From: Auriscalpium vulgare
Taxonomy: Eukaryota > Basidiomycota > Agaricomycetes > Russulales > Auriscalpiaceae
Direction of reading: 5' to 3'
Length of the DNA stretch: 64,000 nt
NCBI GenBank assembly: GCA_019915015.1
Contig: JAHBBC010000023.1
Location: forward strand, 372,001 to 436,000
The notes beneath the pieces were generated by a model. That model ran no database searches. It saw only the letters and a program-made list of their open reading frames with translations, and was not told the origin of the DNA. The position numbers were made by a program, and so were the translations under genes. Below, piece by piece: positions 43,301-53,058 of the stretch (the first letter of the stretch is position 1; each line of letters opens with the position of its first letter).

Positions 43301-44808
43301 TTTTCATCTCTCGAGACCAGGTTCCTATTGTGCCTAATTTTGCAATGACAGACTATGCATCGCAAGGAAGAACACGTCCATTTAATGTTGTGGACCCGTT
43401 CAGGTGTCGTACTCACTATTCTATGTATACATGTCTATCAAGAAGTGCAAGCTTGGATGGCACTATTCTAATGCGTGACTTTTCTGCTGCCATTATAACG
43501 GGGGGTCTCCCTGGCCATGTTCGCCAGGAGTTTAGAGAGTTAGAGCTATTAGATGAGATTACTCGGTTGCGCTATATAGGTGAACTTCCTAGTGATATCA
43601 ATGCTTCAACACGTAGCACATTGATCAAGCAGTATAGAGCCTGGGTTGGAGCTGACCATGTGCCAGGCAATGTGCATTCTTCTATCAAGTGGTCCAAGTA
43701 CAACCCACTGGTAATACCAGAAGTGGGTGAAGATGCCCCATGGCAGCGAGTCACATCCAAGGGAAATAAAAGGTCAACAAACCCAAAACCAGCTGCACAG
43801 GGGACAAAACGAAAATATGATGACACTGACCTTGCAAATGGTTTTGTCCCTGCAATAGGGACTCAGCCAGTAACCCAACTTAATACTGATAATGGGCCTG
43901 CTCGCATTGTGAAAAGGCGAAAAGTTGTGGCCAATGTGAGTTCAATTGCTATCTCAGGAAGAGAGCGCAAGGGCTATATCTGGAATGCAGATACCTGGAG
44001 TTGTGCTTATGACAGTCTGCTCACAATTCTCTTTCAAGTGTTCATAAACCACAATCAAATATGGACTAGGGATGTTGCTTCAATAAATCCTTACATCACT
44101 TTGATATCTGAGGGATGGAATCAGATCATGACTGGACAGCCCCTCACTACTCTAGAACAATTTCGTAATTCTCTCCAGGCTCAACTCCACCAAAGGGATC
44201 CCAATGGATATCCAATGGATAATATCAATGGGACTGATATTTATAGTCTCTGCCGGTTGATGCTCTCAAGTGACAAATACCTTTTTCATATTATACATAA
44301 ATGTACATCTTGCAATACCATAGCATCTGATAGACAATACAATACTCCTTTCTGGACCTTGGAGAAGGATGTCAGTCAACCTGTGTCATCAGAACTAAAC
44401 AAGTTATTAAGTATGACAACTACCCGTCTCTGTCAATCATGCCAAAGACCTTTAGTAAAGATTACAGACTTGAGTGCCCATCCTCCTCCTCTACTCGGCA
44501 TTGCTTTGCCCTATGCAGGTACAACAAAGTTAAAGATAAAACAGACCATGCATGTTGGTGGTAGCAATAATAAGGTAATGTACAAGCTGAAAGGTATTAT
44601 CTATTTTGCACATGCTCATTTTACTGCACGTATGATAGGAGACTCAGCTGAAACATGGTTTCATGATGGAATAACCACAGGCAGGGTTTGTATCACTGAG
44701 GAGAAGTTCAACACAATATCGGACATATATCAAACAAGAGGATACAAGGCATCTGTTTTGATATATAGTACAGTATATAGGAATTCAACTGTCCCTGCAC
44801 TAGCCTAA
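37381..44808 (+). mobile_element. Autonomous Helitron, coding core
   Basis: Full-length rolling-circle transposon protein gene, intact over 7.4 kb and clearly more AT-rich than the surrounding DNA, which suggests recent arrival. The exact ends (5' TC, 3' hairpin plus CTRR) could not be fixed. A 7-bp-stem hairpin at 44890-44907 is a candidate for the 3' end. Confidence 0.85.
37381..44808 (+). CDS. Helitron Rep-helicase with C-terminal USP-like protease domain
   Basis: Single 2475-residue frame with start context ACCACCACCATGG. N-terminal ~300 residues: zinc-cluster-like and unassigned. Residues ~310-480: cysteine-rich region typical of fungal Helitron proteins. Rep/HUH nuclease: PTWFITFAPTDSKHPIAL near residue 710, the metal-binding LTLHLHMLLW near 800, and the paired catalytic tyrosines in AYVTDYITK near 995. 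Residues ~1180-1260 are acidic. The PIF1-type helicase has Walker A GGMAGTGKS near 1572, Walker B VFLDEVSMID near 1656 and a C-terminal YASQGRT motif near 2000. From ~2195 a further domain reads IWNADTWSCAYDSLLTILFQ (Cys 2208). It has two CxxC pairs (CTSC, CQSC), a His box IIYFAHAHFTARM (His 2413) and WFHDG. This matches the Cys, His and Asp/Asn boxes of ubiquitin-specific proteases. Rep nicks and transfers single strands; the helicase unwinds. Confidence 0.93.
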   Translation: MGHPLQLLRDTHLFITLHSCQRTIANEHSKVKELIWQGPMHKVLSCAIISIVLFYLLNYATKCKLFLRGTDMLEDTKQTLIGGGRKKKPLWLLSELVQYQVVASTKDFHQLSQFEFGGHGPHVALKIAENHEDDVQWILCQMPLSELTRLHKLDLIEICAMHNLSIKWNDKTNKIYDMMEGHMLHADMCTACADASTLFKFSGVDKPKVTRTKTAKQLQVQPAPIAVFPPKPPSASLLHKIVTNYCNAIDKENLLEEGCAVCGTLTTSKTMIPLDEADFERDLLVNNNGLYPVTRIERKSVDDPILFEEGPILDKACSKVCKPCLDILEKGKIPSQALANGNWIGDVPTQLQGLSFAEKMLIARVCRNGCVIKVQSSGQYKMVANAVMYAMPMPRIYSVLPPRAEELDDVMAFVYIGPTRPTIREHRRTPFLVRRNKVAIALEWLKVNHADYADLTISYDNLATYSEDEPPVIIDYRIPPSEKDSEDKAVNKSSEDEEGTAEGECPFIMHTLTGAELEKKSGTQLKALALQYINSKNGYALGLGHNDTPESTYNNPQLYPQAFPWLFPYGLGGIGNENGYSKISDSARKCALLMYHDKRFQLEPLFPLIAFNHEQIKRSNTGGYLLTQKASFPDIARRLLNVNEVVLNDMIQRMVDGEFETANGEAEKECFAIINDLDHVAQHVQGSRTNNKYKRNELWALMSYIGAPTWFITFAPTDSKHPIALYFADQDIHIYPKVYTASERYRLIANNPVSGARFFKFMVETFIKVVLGVGADHDGLFGKTAAYYGTVEQQGRLTLHLHMLLWIQNALTPQEVRDRIVAGDSEFQRQLVEYLEGSHQGQFINGTLNDVHSQIQDNLERGDSGLDPTCTLPEHPPKMCSNHVTLQDDECTSCSESKSWWARMWETADELIFRSNRHRCHAGCTNKKYSSCKSRFPREVHAETSVDMGTGAIELKHGEAWLNTFNPTLTYLIRCNSDVASLLSGTAIKSIIAYVTDYITKTPLKTHVMLEAIKSVFNRNSEFLSGTATQMEKARKVMVQVVNSMTTKMEIGGPMASLYVLGHPDHYTSHKFKTFYWRPFINEVKRYWNSLEPEEENGDRVVINKVKGKIVALTTVDDFTKRPVDYEAMSLYDWCRFATKFKIPKNGKANEQEVAENADLDNQYDMMDIDRDLDQKIQVGGGGDDEHMVIEIESDTEKTIVDSDDKMDIEDDDMSTVVNNSDDEDYEMSINSTEADDSSSDYVQPKAKKGTKRKGQKDKKPKEYPHFLAGHPQCETHTIRLASEDEPIVPNFVGGTLPRKDKGNYEDYCLTMLTLFKPWRVGSDLKLDGQTWQEAFETYTFTPRQLELMKFFHIRYECNDARDDFHAQRKAAEKANKKMGFNPIFGHFQDDLDAQYSEDCNTEEALNGKELEWLSAQFDEVSGKTANKAIQMAEIEQVLQSGGWAAADRDNGWSIDTDVTNGDIMTGKQWKDVLSDKKKEVLNNKQAQYQQVGKDNEPSLNGIPKPYNVNEVKVVDREFLYKTFKAVSEEDARLIDEVAQEYTLNEEQERAYRIIANHSVDAFAEQLKMHIGGMAGTGKSQVIKALMALFDKQKRSYVFLIMAPTGTAAALVSGSTYHSILGFQGGGDGPGSGVSETATTMSKIRERLKCVKYVFLDEVSMIDCGDFYHISSQMSLALQSDDQAFGGKNMIFAGDFAQLPPIQTKGPALYSHNVSTVLGTTNGFREQQRTIGKALWHQTTVVVLLRQNMRQRSQTERDAQFRVALENMRYKSCTPHDIALLRSRIKGPQNPDVDPNHPNFRFVSVITAFNSQRDQINTTMSDRFALETNQVLKPFYSVDKWKSREPTTTKSKGKQLDPKRKSNNVPPEMQAKLHSLPHGVTMNIPGVLKLCHGLPVMIKRNEATEVCVTNGAEGTVVGWQSHALDNDRETLDVVFVKLTKPPTNVQLEGLPENVVPLSKQSLPIKCNTPNDGNIFISRDQVPIVPNFAMTDYASQGRTRPFNVVDPFRCRTHYSMYTCLSRSASLDGTILMRDFSAAIITGGLPGHVRQEFRELELLDEITRLRYIGELPSDINASTRSTLIKQYRAWVGADHVPGNVHSSIKWSKYNPLVIPEVGEDAPWQRVTSKGNKRSTNPKPAAQGTKRKYDDTDLANGFVPAIGTQPVTQLNTDNGPARIVKRRKVVANVSSIAISGRERKGYIWNADTWSCAYDSLLTILFQVFINHNQIWTRDVASINPYITLISEGWNQIMTGQPLTTLEQFRNSLQAQLHQRDPNGYPMDNINGTDIYSLCRLMLSSDKYLFHIIHKCTSCNTIASDRQYNTPFWTLEKDVSQPVSSELNKLLSMTTTRLCQSCQRPLVKITDLSAHPPPLLGIALPYAGTTKLKIKQTMHVGGSNNKVMYKLKGIIYFAHAHFTARMIGDSAETWFHDGITTGRVCITEEKFNTISDIYQTRGYKASVLIYSTVYRNSTVPALA

Positions 44809-44889
44809 ATGTAGTATAAGATGGTTTACAGGGAACTTTCAATTGCACTTCACATGTTGTAAATTACCCCTCCCCCTCCCTCCTCCCAA

Positions 44890-44907
44890 ACGATTAAGAG
44901 TAATCGT
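44890..44907 (+). other. Perfect 18-nt hairpin next to the Helitron gene
   Basis: ACGATTAAGAGTAATCGT: 7-bp stem and AGAG loop, 82 bp after the Helitron stop codon and preceded by a pyrimidine tract. The identical palindrome (reverse complement) is at 13910-13927. A Helitron 3' hairpin is plausible; the first CTRR-type tetranucleotide downstream is CTGG at 44922, without the expected following T. Confidence 0.5.
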
Positions 44908-45035
44908 ACTGCCATGCTTGCACTGGCCATTCCCCCCCAAGTAGGATACCTCTCATGTAGGGTTGGGTCCAAACGATATCCGGTTTCTACTCGTGGAATC
45001 AGTTATGACTGTCTCTAGACAGCAGAAGACGGACA

Positions 45036-45951
45036 TTACTCAGGTTTGTTGTGTAAGGAAGAAGCTCCAAGATAGACGGGTCCGGATCGTACCGCCATAT
45101 GAGGCTGACGGAAAACAAAAACGTTGAGTACATGGATGCCCCGGAAAATATGAGGCCGGTCGCACTGTTCTCGCCTGCACTTATTGCAAATCCTTAGAGC
45201 GAATGCGAAGTCGATGGCTGCTATGTGACGTTGACAGACATTGCATTTTGACCGGCCGAAGTGCAGGGCAGCCCAACGCAGCTCAAGAATGTCTTTGGGC
45301 GGACTGGGAACCGGAAGGCCGAGAACTTGACCACGAGCAGACTTCCATATTGTTGATGCGGAGGGCGAGGTAAGGAAGTGGTAGAAGTCCTTAGATGTGC
45401 GAGCGACATTCACAAGGGCTTTCGGACGCAGCATCGACAAGATCTGGAGTGACAGTTCAGATACCCAATAGGAAGCTGGAATCAGATTACATCACCTCAA
45501 CGAGTACATCAAGGGGCATGCGTTGTAAGTACGGTTGAAGCTGTTGTGGCTTTGGCGTTTTTTCCGCTGTTTGAAAGCCTTGAGCGCAATGAGGCGGAGG
45601 TGGCACATCTGTCCTAGCTCGCTTCTCAAACGGCATGCCTACACTGACAAATGAGAAGAGTCCGAGTCTACGCGAGATACATGATACGCACCGGTATTGT
45701 CAAGGATGCCACTGTTATCCTCATCGTCCGAGTCGGATTCTTCAGATTCGTCACTCTCGTCAGCCTCTGTACCTTGATCAGCTACATTTTGGCTTAAGTA
45801 AATCACCGCAGACGAAATGCACCAAGAGTAGCTCACAGGATTCTGAGTAAGGTTCTTCGTACTCGTCCGATTCAGACGCTAGGTCATCCGCCCACCACTC
45901 GTCCGGCTCCGAGTCGTCCTCTAGTCCTAGAGGTGGGGATGATTGCGCCAT
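45036..45951 (-). CDS. F-box protein, C-terminally shortened
   Basis: The start ATG at 45951 begins MAQSSPPLGLEDDSEPDEWW. Two short introns (GTGAGC...TGTAG, GTGCGT...GTGTAG) lead through acidic exons to QLQPYLQRMPLDVLVE. A 52-nt intron then joins to ILSMLRPKALVNVARTSKDF. Together RMPLDVLVEILSMLRPKALV, then TSPSASTIWKSAR, form a clear F-box. A zinc pair CNVCQRHI...CNKCRREQ follows. Family members usually continue for several hundred residues. Here the frame ends soon after a GTGCGA donor-like site following RREQ, and the expected downstream exons are absent between 45036 and the Helitron end region at ~44.9 kb. SCF substrate adaptor by family; probably non-functional if truncated. Confidence 0.72.
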
Positions 45952-46996
45952 GGCGAAGATAGGAGCGAAGAAGCGTAGATTCTCTGCTTATAATGGTGCT
46001 TTATAGGCGACTAGAGAGGGAAAAATACGGGATGGGCAAGCGGGAGGGTGGAAATTGCGGTCGGCGGGTCAATTTGTTGCAGTGGCTCATCACGGGCTTG
46101 CCATTCACGCCGCCACAAGCGCGATTACTCCGATTCAGTTCCCGACGGCAGTCACGGCACGCGACCATGCCTTCATTGAGGCTGCCACAGTACTATTGTT
46201 ACAGTCAAAGGCTTTGGTTTGAGTAGGGGTCGATGCACGTGGCGCGCGCTCCGGCCGGCCCGTTGCTTTATACTTACCTCCCTTTCTCTACGCCTCGTAT
46301 ATACCCCGAGCCTGCGGGCGGTGGCAGGACGTCGTTGTCTCTTACGCCCCGCTCGCAGGTACGTCTCCTCTATTTTATCTAGTCGTCGTCTCTTACGCCC
46401 CGCTCGCAGTGCGATTTTCGTCCCACCCACCATCCCTACGTACTTCTTACGTACATTGTACTCCTTCCCGCCGTTTCCGTCCTCCAGGAGTTGGCCTGAC
46501 GCGTGCCCATCAGGGTTTCGCCGACGGTTCTCCGGGACCGCAATCCCATCACGTTGCCCCGCACACCACGTCCACGCAAAGTGGCGGGTACGCTCCTGAA
46601 TTGCCTGGTACGCTCATAGCCGCCGCGTAGCGGCGACTTCTCTTTTACCTCTCGTTTTCGTTTACGCGCCTCAGCGCTTTTCTTATCTCTCTTATCTTTC
46701 ATTCATTTCTGCTATCTACTTGACTTTCTCTTATCTCGCAGAACAGGCATCGACTCCGTAGTATCCGTTGCCTCCCTTGCGCGGAAGACAGCACTTGTGC
46801 AGCGTCGATGCGCCGTCTGCGTGGCACCACCGTAAAACGCTGACCGGCGCTCGTGCCGGGGCTGGCTGTCGGTGGCCGTCGCCGTTAAAAACCTGCCGCC
46901 TGCCGACACGGTCGCCGGGGGCCAAAATTCTCCAAAATTGCTGCTATGCCTCATAAAAATGCCCAGCACGCAAGACAGTGCTCGTAGATTCGATTT
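45952..46996. other. Intergenic, pyrimidine-rich tracts
   Basis: Contains two copies of GTCTCTTACGCCCCGCTCGC (46335 and 46389) and long CT-rich stretches near 46630-46740. No convincing gene. Confidence 0.45.
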
Positions 46997-47006
46997 AATG
47001 ACTGAA

Positions 47007-47050
47007 AAGACGTCACTATTCCTTGAGCATCAGCCGTTCGGCCTTCTCGG
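47007..47050 (+). pseudogene. GST exon relic
   Basis: A 44-bp fragment encoding KTSLFLEHQPFGLL followed by a stop. It matches EFLEHQPFGLVPYIQ of the GST at 53059 (also YLKHQPFGLIPYIQ of the GST at 54586), with near-identical DNA over GAGCATCAGCCGTTCGGCCT. No other GST exon lies around it, so it is a fragment left by an older duplication of the GST cluster. Confidence 0.6.
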
Positions 47051-47368
47051 GTGACCTCATCCGTCGCCATCATGATTCTGTACAACCAGGCAGGCAGCAT
47101 AGAAATGTTGAGAGAGTCACGGGGTACACTATACAGAAAGGCTAGAAATCTCTTTTCAAAGTTGGACGCCGTCAGGGAAGACTGGCACTGGGGCGGTCAG
47201 TGCTCTTCCACGGGGGAGCTTTCACACCGTGCCATCGAGGAATTGCATTGACCATCAAGCCGCCTCACCATCCGTCACAATTCCCTCTCCCACTAGCGCT
47301 CGGGCTTTCTCCGACCTTACACGCATCGTACATTTGAAGTCTACTGGGTGCCTGTCTCGCCCCATCCG

Positions 47369-49428
47369 TTAGCGTCCTACACACCTCCGAGACTGATCAG
47401 GAACGCACGTTATCCCCCCTGACGTGAACGCCGCTTGCGCCGGCGCACCCGGGACAGGATCGATCGTGTAAACTGCGAGCACCTGTGCGACGAGGAGCCA
47501 CAGCGTGTCCATCGCAAACCCTCTCCCGGGACAGACTCTACCCCTTGGACGTCAAACAGCTTGCGCCTGTGGAGTCGGTATAGGAACTCACCGTCGCCCA
47601 AAACCAAAAGACACCCGCACCGGGTCCATCTCTGGGACGTTTTTCCCGTCGTCGAGGTGCCGCTCGGGAGTAAACTCGTGCGGGTTGGCGTAGATCGCGG
47701 GGTCATGTAGGATGCCCCTGCACTCAGAGAGGTGTGCAAGTCAAATATTAATCACATGAGCGATGTACGAACCACATATTCCCAATTATCAGAGATCCCT
47801 TGGGTATCCGGTACCCGCGATATTCATCATCGTCAACCAGTGTATGTGGGACGCCTGTAGATTTCCCATCAGCTTTTCACAGGACTGCTAGGTATACCAA
47901 GTCCCACCTTGCGGCCCGATGGAATGCCACCTCAGCACCTCTTTCACTATGGCGTCAATATATGGCAGCTCCGCGCGGTCGCTGAAGTCTGGCAGCCGGT
48001 GCGCGCCGACGACGCGATCGAGCTCGATCTGGGCAGTGCGCTGGACGGCGGGGTGGAGGACCATGGCGAGCACGAAGATGTGAGCAACACTCAAAGTCTA
48101 CACAACGTCAACACTGCCTATCGGTGCGGTAGATTCAGCTCACATACGGTGTCGGAACCGCCTGTATTCTCAACTATTATGAGATTGCCGCATATGCTTA
48201 ATACAAAGTACTCGCCCATGTACGCTGCCGCTGCACAGTTCATAATGAGAGTTTCCTGCTCCGGATCAGGCTTCTGCTCGTCAATTTCTTGCAACAGGCG
48301 CGCAGTGAACGATGGGGCTGCGGTTCCAGATGCCTGCCAAAGCAGTAAAATCGTCATTGCACTTAGCCTTGTCAGATCGCATGAGCAGGGAACATACAAT
48401 GGCTGACTTAACCACGTTGAACGGGACATGCAACATTTCGTGCAGGTCCTCCTGCCACTCGCGCACCTTCTGCGCGAGGTTTCGTCCACCAAGCCAGGAC
48501 GGGATCAACTGCACTAGGTGTAGACCGTGTCAGCACGTCAAATACCGCATGGATACCTTCGATCGAAGCTCACAGAAAGAAACAGGGTTGACAATCCACA
48601 TGATTGGGCTGATTGCGACAGACATCGCGTCCATTACCGCTCCTCCGAGCACGACGAGCCTATCCGTGCGCGACGAGATTTGAATGCCATACGTCACGTC
48701 GATGATGAGCTGACCCGCGTGCCTGTTCGCCCACACAGCTCCATCAGTTCATTATCTTCGTTAGCACGTAGTCACTCACAGGCGCAGATGGTCGACGAAG
48801 GCCTCTGGCTCGGTCAGAAAGTTCCTGAGCAAAGCTAGAACGGCGCGACGGTGGCTCGGATAATACGTTGGGAGCGCAGACTTGGTAAATTGGGTGGAGA
48901 AGAGCCGGCGGTGTGCCGTCCAATCTTTTCCGTACGGCATATAGCCAAAGTCGCACTCGATATGGCCGATCCTGGGTCGCGGTAAGTATGGTGAGTGGAC
49001 AGGAAGAGAGTAATATAGACGTACAAGTCGATGAGCCGGAGCCACGGCCGGTCAGAGTATCTAGCAGAGCGCTTCTCGAGGAGATCGGTCACAGCATCCA
49101 GGGAGTTGAGGATGATCAGCGACCTCGTGCCGATGGTTGCATGTATGACGTCTCCTGCGGTATCGGTGAGTGCGAAAAGTAGCTCGTCTATCAGCGAGGG
49201 CGCACCATAACGTTCCCTCCAGGCCGTGATCGTCTTCCACTCTTCTTTCCGCGGCATGTGAAGCAGGCTCCCGAGGATAGGAATCTTAGGTCCAGGGGGG
49301 AGAGGCAGTTGACCTTTTCGATCAGAGACAAAACGAGTGATGAGGGGGAGCGTCAATGCAAGGCATAGACAGGCCACGAGCACGGTTGTCGCAGACGGGA
49401 TCCATATGGGTAAGTCCGACAGCGCCAT
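47369..49428 (-). CDS. Cytochrome P450 monooxygenase, tandem copy 1
   Basis: Microsomal class II P450 of the Agaricomycete type often annotated as O-methylsterigmatocystin-oxidoreductase-like. It has an N-terminal membrane anchor (TTVLVACLCLALTLPLITRF), a proline hinge (LPLPPGPKIPILGSLLH), the oxygen-binding I-helix AYMGGSDTT, ExxR in KEVLRWHSIGPQG, PERHL, and the heme loop FGFGRRVCPGRGF split by an intron. It has about nine exons. One intron has a GC donor (TACATGG/GCGAGT at ~48215) where copy 2 has GT. The first intron (51 nt, GTGCGC...CGCAG) is stop-free and in frame, so retention would keep the frame. All signature residues are intact. Substrate unknown. It transcribes towards the GST relic, away from the shared region at 52.5-53.1 kb. 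Confidence 0.9.
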
Positions 49429-50431
49429 TGTCGCTCGGTAAGTGCAGCAGACTTCCTTGTGAGGAGGGTTCGGTGTTGACGCAGAACTTCGAGGCGAGGG
49501 GCATTGAGCAATGTATATCAGTTTCGGTGGCTGATATATCTAGGTTTGATTCGTTCGCTGCGATGCCCGATTTTAGCACTAATGGGCGTGGTGTAATGAA
49601 GGAGACCTAACAGATCGGAATCAAGAGGTCGATAGAGGCGCATGGGTGGCTGCCTGTCAGCCAGAAGAAGTACTGGCGCAATCCAATGCCATATCTCGAG
49701 TCAAGTTCGTTGGGATGGTGTGAGGACACCCATACCAGAACCGCTACGTTCAGTTCACATGATGATGCAAGCCGTATACACATGCTCAGTAGACCGACAG
49801 GAAGAGACTTGGGAAGAGAGACCAGCTGGCAGTCACTAGGCACGAATTACTAGTCGCCGCTTGGTCAATGCTGCTCGCATCTGAACTCTGGAGGTGCCTA
49901 AACAGTGGAAATCACTATGTGTCGCAGTGATTGAGGGGCACGCACCAGTCGTAACAGAAACTACCCATTGTCACCCAAGGGTGGATGCGGCGGCGCGGCA
50001 GAGTCCACGCGGAAAATATATATTCGCACGATCTGACGTCAGCAGGTTGACGCGGAGCTGCAGCCTTGTGCGGGGTTAGCGCTCCTTACATCAAGCTCGT
50101 AGTTCGATAGATTTCTGAAAAGACGACGGAGTCCAGCGCTTTGTTAAACTAGGTCTTGCTTCCGCCGCGCCCACCACCTCGAGACCCACGCCATGATATA
50201 GGATGCCCAGCAGTGCGATGAGCGGATCACAAAGAACATGTGTCCACCGCGGCGCTCAGACTGCTTAGTACAACTTAGTGATTCCTCTGATGCCAACAGT
50301 CAGGTGGATTCCACCCTAGGATGCCCCACCATCACCCTCTGCAATTAGCGTGCGGGCATTCTTCGACCTTGTACGGACCGCGCACTTGAAACCCACGGGA
50401 TGCCTGGGCCACACTGCTCAGTGATACGCGT

Positions 50432-52489
50432 CTATGGAGACTCGGAGACGCACGATATGCCCCCGGACGTGAACGCTGCCTGCGCTGGCACGCCCGGGAT
50501 CGGATCGATTTGGTACACAGCGAGCAGCTGCGCGATGAGGAGCCACAGCGCGTCCATTGCAAATGTCTTGCCAGGGCAACCTCTAGCCATCGCACATGTC
50601 AGCCATAGTATGGCGCTGAGGGTAGTATAAGACTCACCGCCGGCCAAATCCAAACGCTACGCGCGTGGGGTCCATCTCCGGCGCGGTCTCGCCGTCGCTG
50701 AGGTGTCGCTCCGGCCTGAACTCATGCGGATCCGAGTAGACTGCGGGATCGTGCAGGATACCCCTACGCCCCAGCAAGAAACTAAGAGCTCAAGCACGGT
50801 GATTGAGAGAAATTGGCACAGACCATATGTTCCCTATCACCATGGATCCCTTCGGTATTCTGTAGCCGCTATACTCATCATCTTCGTTCAGCCCATGCGG
50901 CAGACCTGCGTATATCCCATGAGCCTCTCTGCCCCTGGATCTATCAGGCAGGTCAACATACCCTGCGGAGTGACGGTGTGCCACCTCAGCACCTCCTTCA
51001 ATATGGCCTCGATGTACGGCAGCTGTGCGCGGTCGCTGAAATCGGGCAGCCGGAAAGCGCCGACCACCCGGTCAAGCTCAGCGTGTGCAGTGCTCTGAAC
51101 AGCGGGGTGGAGAAGCATGGCAAGCATGAAAACGCGAGCTGTGCTCAAAGTCTCCACCAATATTTCAGAGCCGTCCATGTCCATGTGAGACGCGTACGCC
51201 ACGTACCGTGTCAGAGCCGCCTGCATCCTCAAAAGGTCATTACATTTATAACAAATAGCCTTCAGGGGACTCACCCATGTACGACACCGCCGCGCAGTTC
51301 ATGATGAGTTCTTCCTGCTCCGGATCAGGGTGTTTCTGCTCGTTAAGTTCTTGCAGGAGGCGCGCAGTGAACGACGGCCGAGCGGTCCCTGATGCCTGCC
51401 CAAAGTCGAGTCAGCTATATCCACTGTGCCATTGGGCAGATCATGCACGTACAACCGCATATTTGACCATGTCAAACGGGACGTGATTGAGCGCGTGTAG
51501 ATCCTCCTGCCATCCACGAACTTTCTTCGCGAGGTTCCGTCCGCCCAGCCAAGACGGGATCAACTGCACTGCATTAGTGTCAGCCCATTGCACTTCGAAC
51601 AGATCGGCAGCAAACCTCACAGAAAGATATGGGGTTGACGACGAGCATGATAGGGCTCACTGCGATCGAGAGCGCGCCCATCACCGCCTCCGCGAGAACG
51701 ATGGGCTTGTCCGCACGCGACTTAATTGGGATACCGTATGTCACGTCCATGATGAGCTGCCCCGAGTGCCTGCTCACTCGCAAAGTGCATCAGCTCCCTG
51801 TCTCAGCGGTGGGCTCGCATCACTCACAGGCGCAGATGATCCACAAACGCCTCTGGGTCCTCATGGAGGTTCCTCAGAAGGACAAGGACGGCCCGGCGAT
51901 GGCTTGGGTAGTACGCTGGCAGCGCGGACTTGGTGAATTGGGAGGAGAAGAGCCGTCGGTGCACTGTCCACGCCTTGCCGTAGGCCATGTAAGCAAAATC
52001 ACACTCAATGTGACCAATCCTGTGTCGCCGTTAGATCAGTATGAGAAACAGGACGATGGATAGCCGTACAGGTCGATGAGCGGGAGCCACGGTCGGTCGG
52101 AGTATTTAGCGGAGCGCTTTTCGAGGAGTTCGGTCACGGCATCGATGGAGTTGAGGATGATAAGTGACTTGGTTCCAATGGTAGCGTGTGTGACGTCGCC
52201 TTCGAGACGCTAGACATATCAATCGGCCGCTGCGAGGCGTTCACCTGTGCGTACCATATTGTTTTTTCCAGGCCGTCATTGTCTTCCACTCTTCTGTTCG
52301 CGGCATGTGGAGAAGGCTACCAAAGACAGGAATTTTCGGTCCAGGAGGGAGAGGCAGTTGTCCCTTCCGATAAGAGGCGAAACGAGTGAGCAGGGGAGGC
52401 GTCAATACGAAACATATGAAGGCGCAGAGCACGATCGGCGACAAGAAAAAGTTGAGGACTAGAGGCCATTCTTCAGAGAGCGCCATCAT
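50432..52489 (-). CDS. Cytochrome P450 monooxygenase, tandem copy 2
   Basis: Close paralogue of the gene at 47369 with the same exon layout. Anchor (FFLSPIVLCAFICFVLTPPL), LPLPPGPKIPVFGSLLH, I-helix AGGSDT, ExxR in KEVLRWHTVTPQG, DEYSGYRIPKGSMVIGN, PERHL and heme loop FGFGRRGCPGKTF are all present. The exon 1 donor is GTACGC after KKQYG. Two ATGs in tandem (52489 and 52486) precede ALSEEWP; the first is taken. The 3' flanks of both P450 genes are also similar (47240-47368 and 50320-50431), so the tandem duplication included non-coding DNA. It faces the GST at 53059 across 570 bp, which fits coordinated expression in detoxification, though this is inference. Confidence 0.9.
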
Positions 52490-53058
52490 CGATGGGGAAG
52501 CAGGATGCGATAGACACGCACCACTTGATTCGAGTGCGTTGGCTTTACTTATGTCGACTGAGCGCGATCCAAGGAGGTAGTACGGCCAGATCGGGCCAGA
52601 GCCATCAATGGAGGAGCCTCGAGTGACATCACCGCGCAGCTGCAATACTAAGTAACCCCTGGCCCCAGACTAGCCTCAACTGCTGCCAGTGCTGGCACTG
52701 TCGCCGTGTCGTGGATCTGTCGTGCACAACAGCAGAGCGCCGCCTTCATGATGTAGTACTGGATCCGTTGCGTTATATATCGCCAGCAGGCCCACGCAAT
52801 CCGCCTAGACTGTATGATACCAGGGTAGGTTTCTGATCGCGAGTCGACTGGAGGTGGGCCGGTGTGTTGTCCGACACTTTCGTCAACTTGTCAGTTGAGC
52901 GGCACGCCGGCAATGATACGTGGCCGGCTTCTGCCGCATCGTCCACCTCAATAGTCTGACTAAGCAATATCCGACCTCCCACGATATATATGATACTGCG
53001 CAACTCTCACGAGTGATCTCTTGCCTATACATACTTTAAACACTGCCTGCTCATCACG
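52490..53058. promoter_or_regulatory. Shared divergent promoter region P450/GST
   Basis: 570 bp between the divergent starts of P450 copy 2 (-) and the first GST (+). A TATATAT element at 52985-52991 fits the GST start at 53059. No clear TATA is seen for the P450 side. Confidence 0.5.

Noticed and set aside
38514..43826. Minus-strand frames inside the Helitron gene
   Set aside because: Shadows of the intact 2475-residue sense frame.
46173..46702. Arg/Lys-rich frames on the minus strand
   Set aside because: Composition reflects pyrimidine tracts and duplicated short motifs; no conserved feature.
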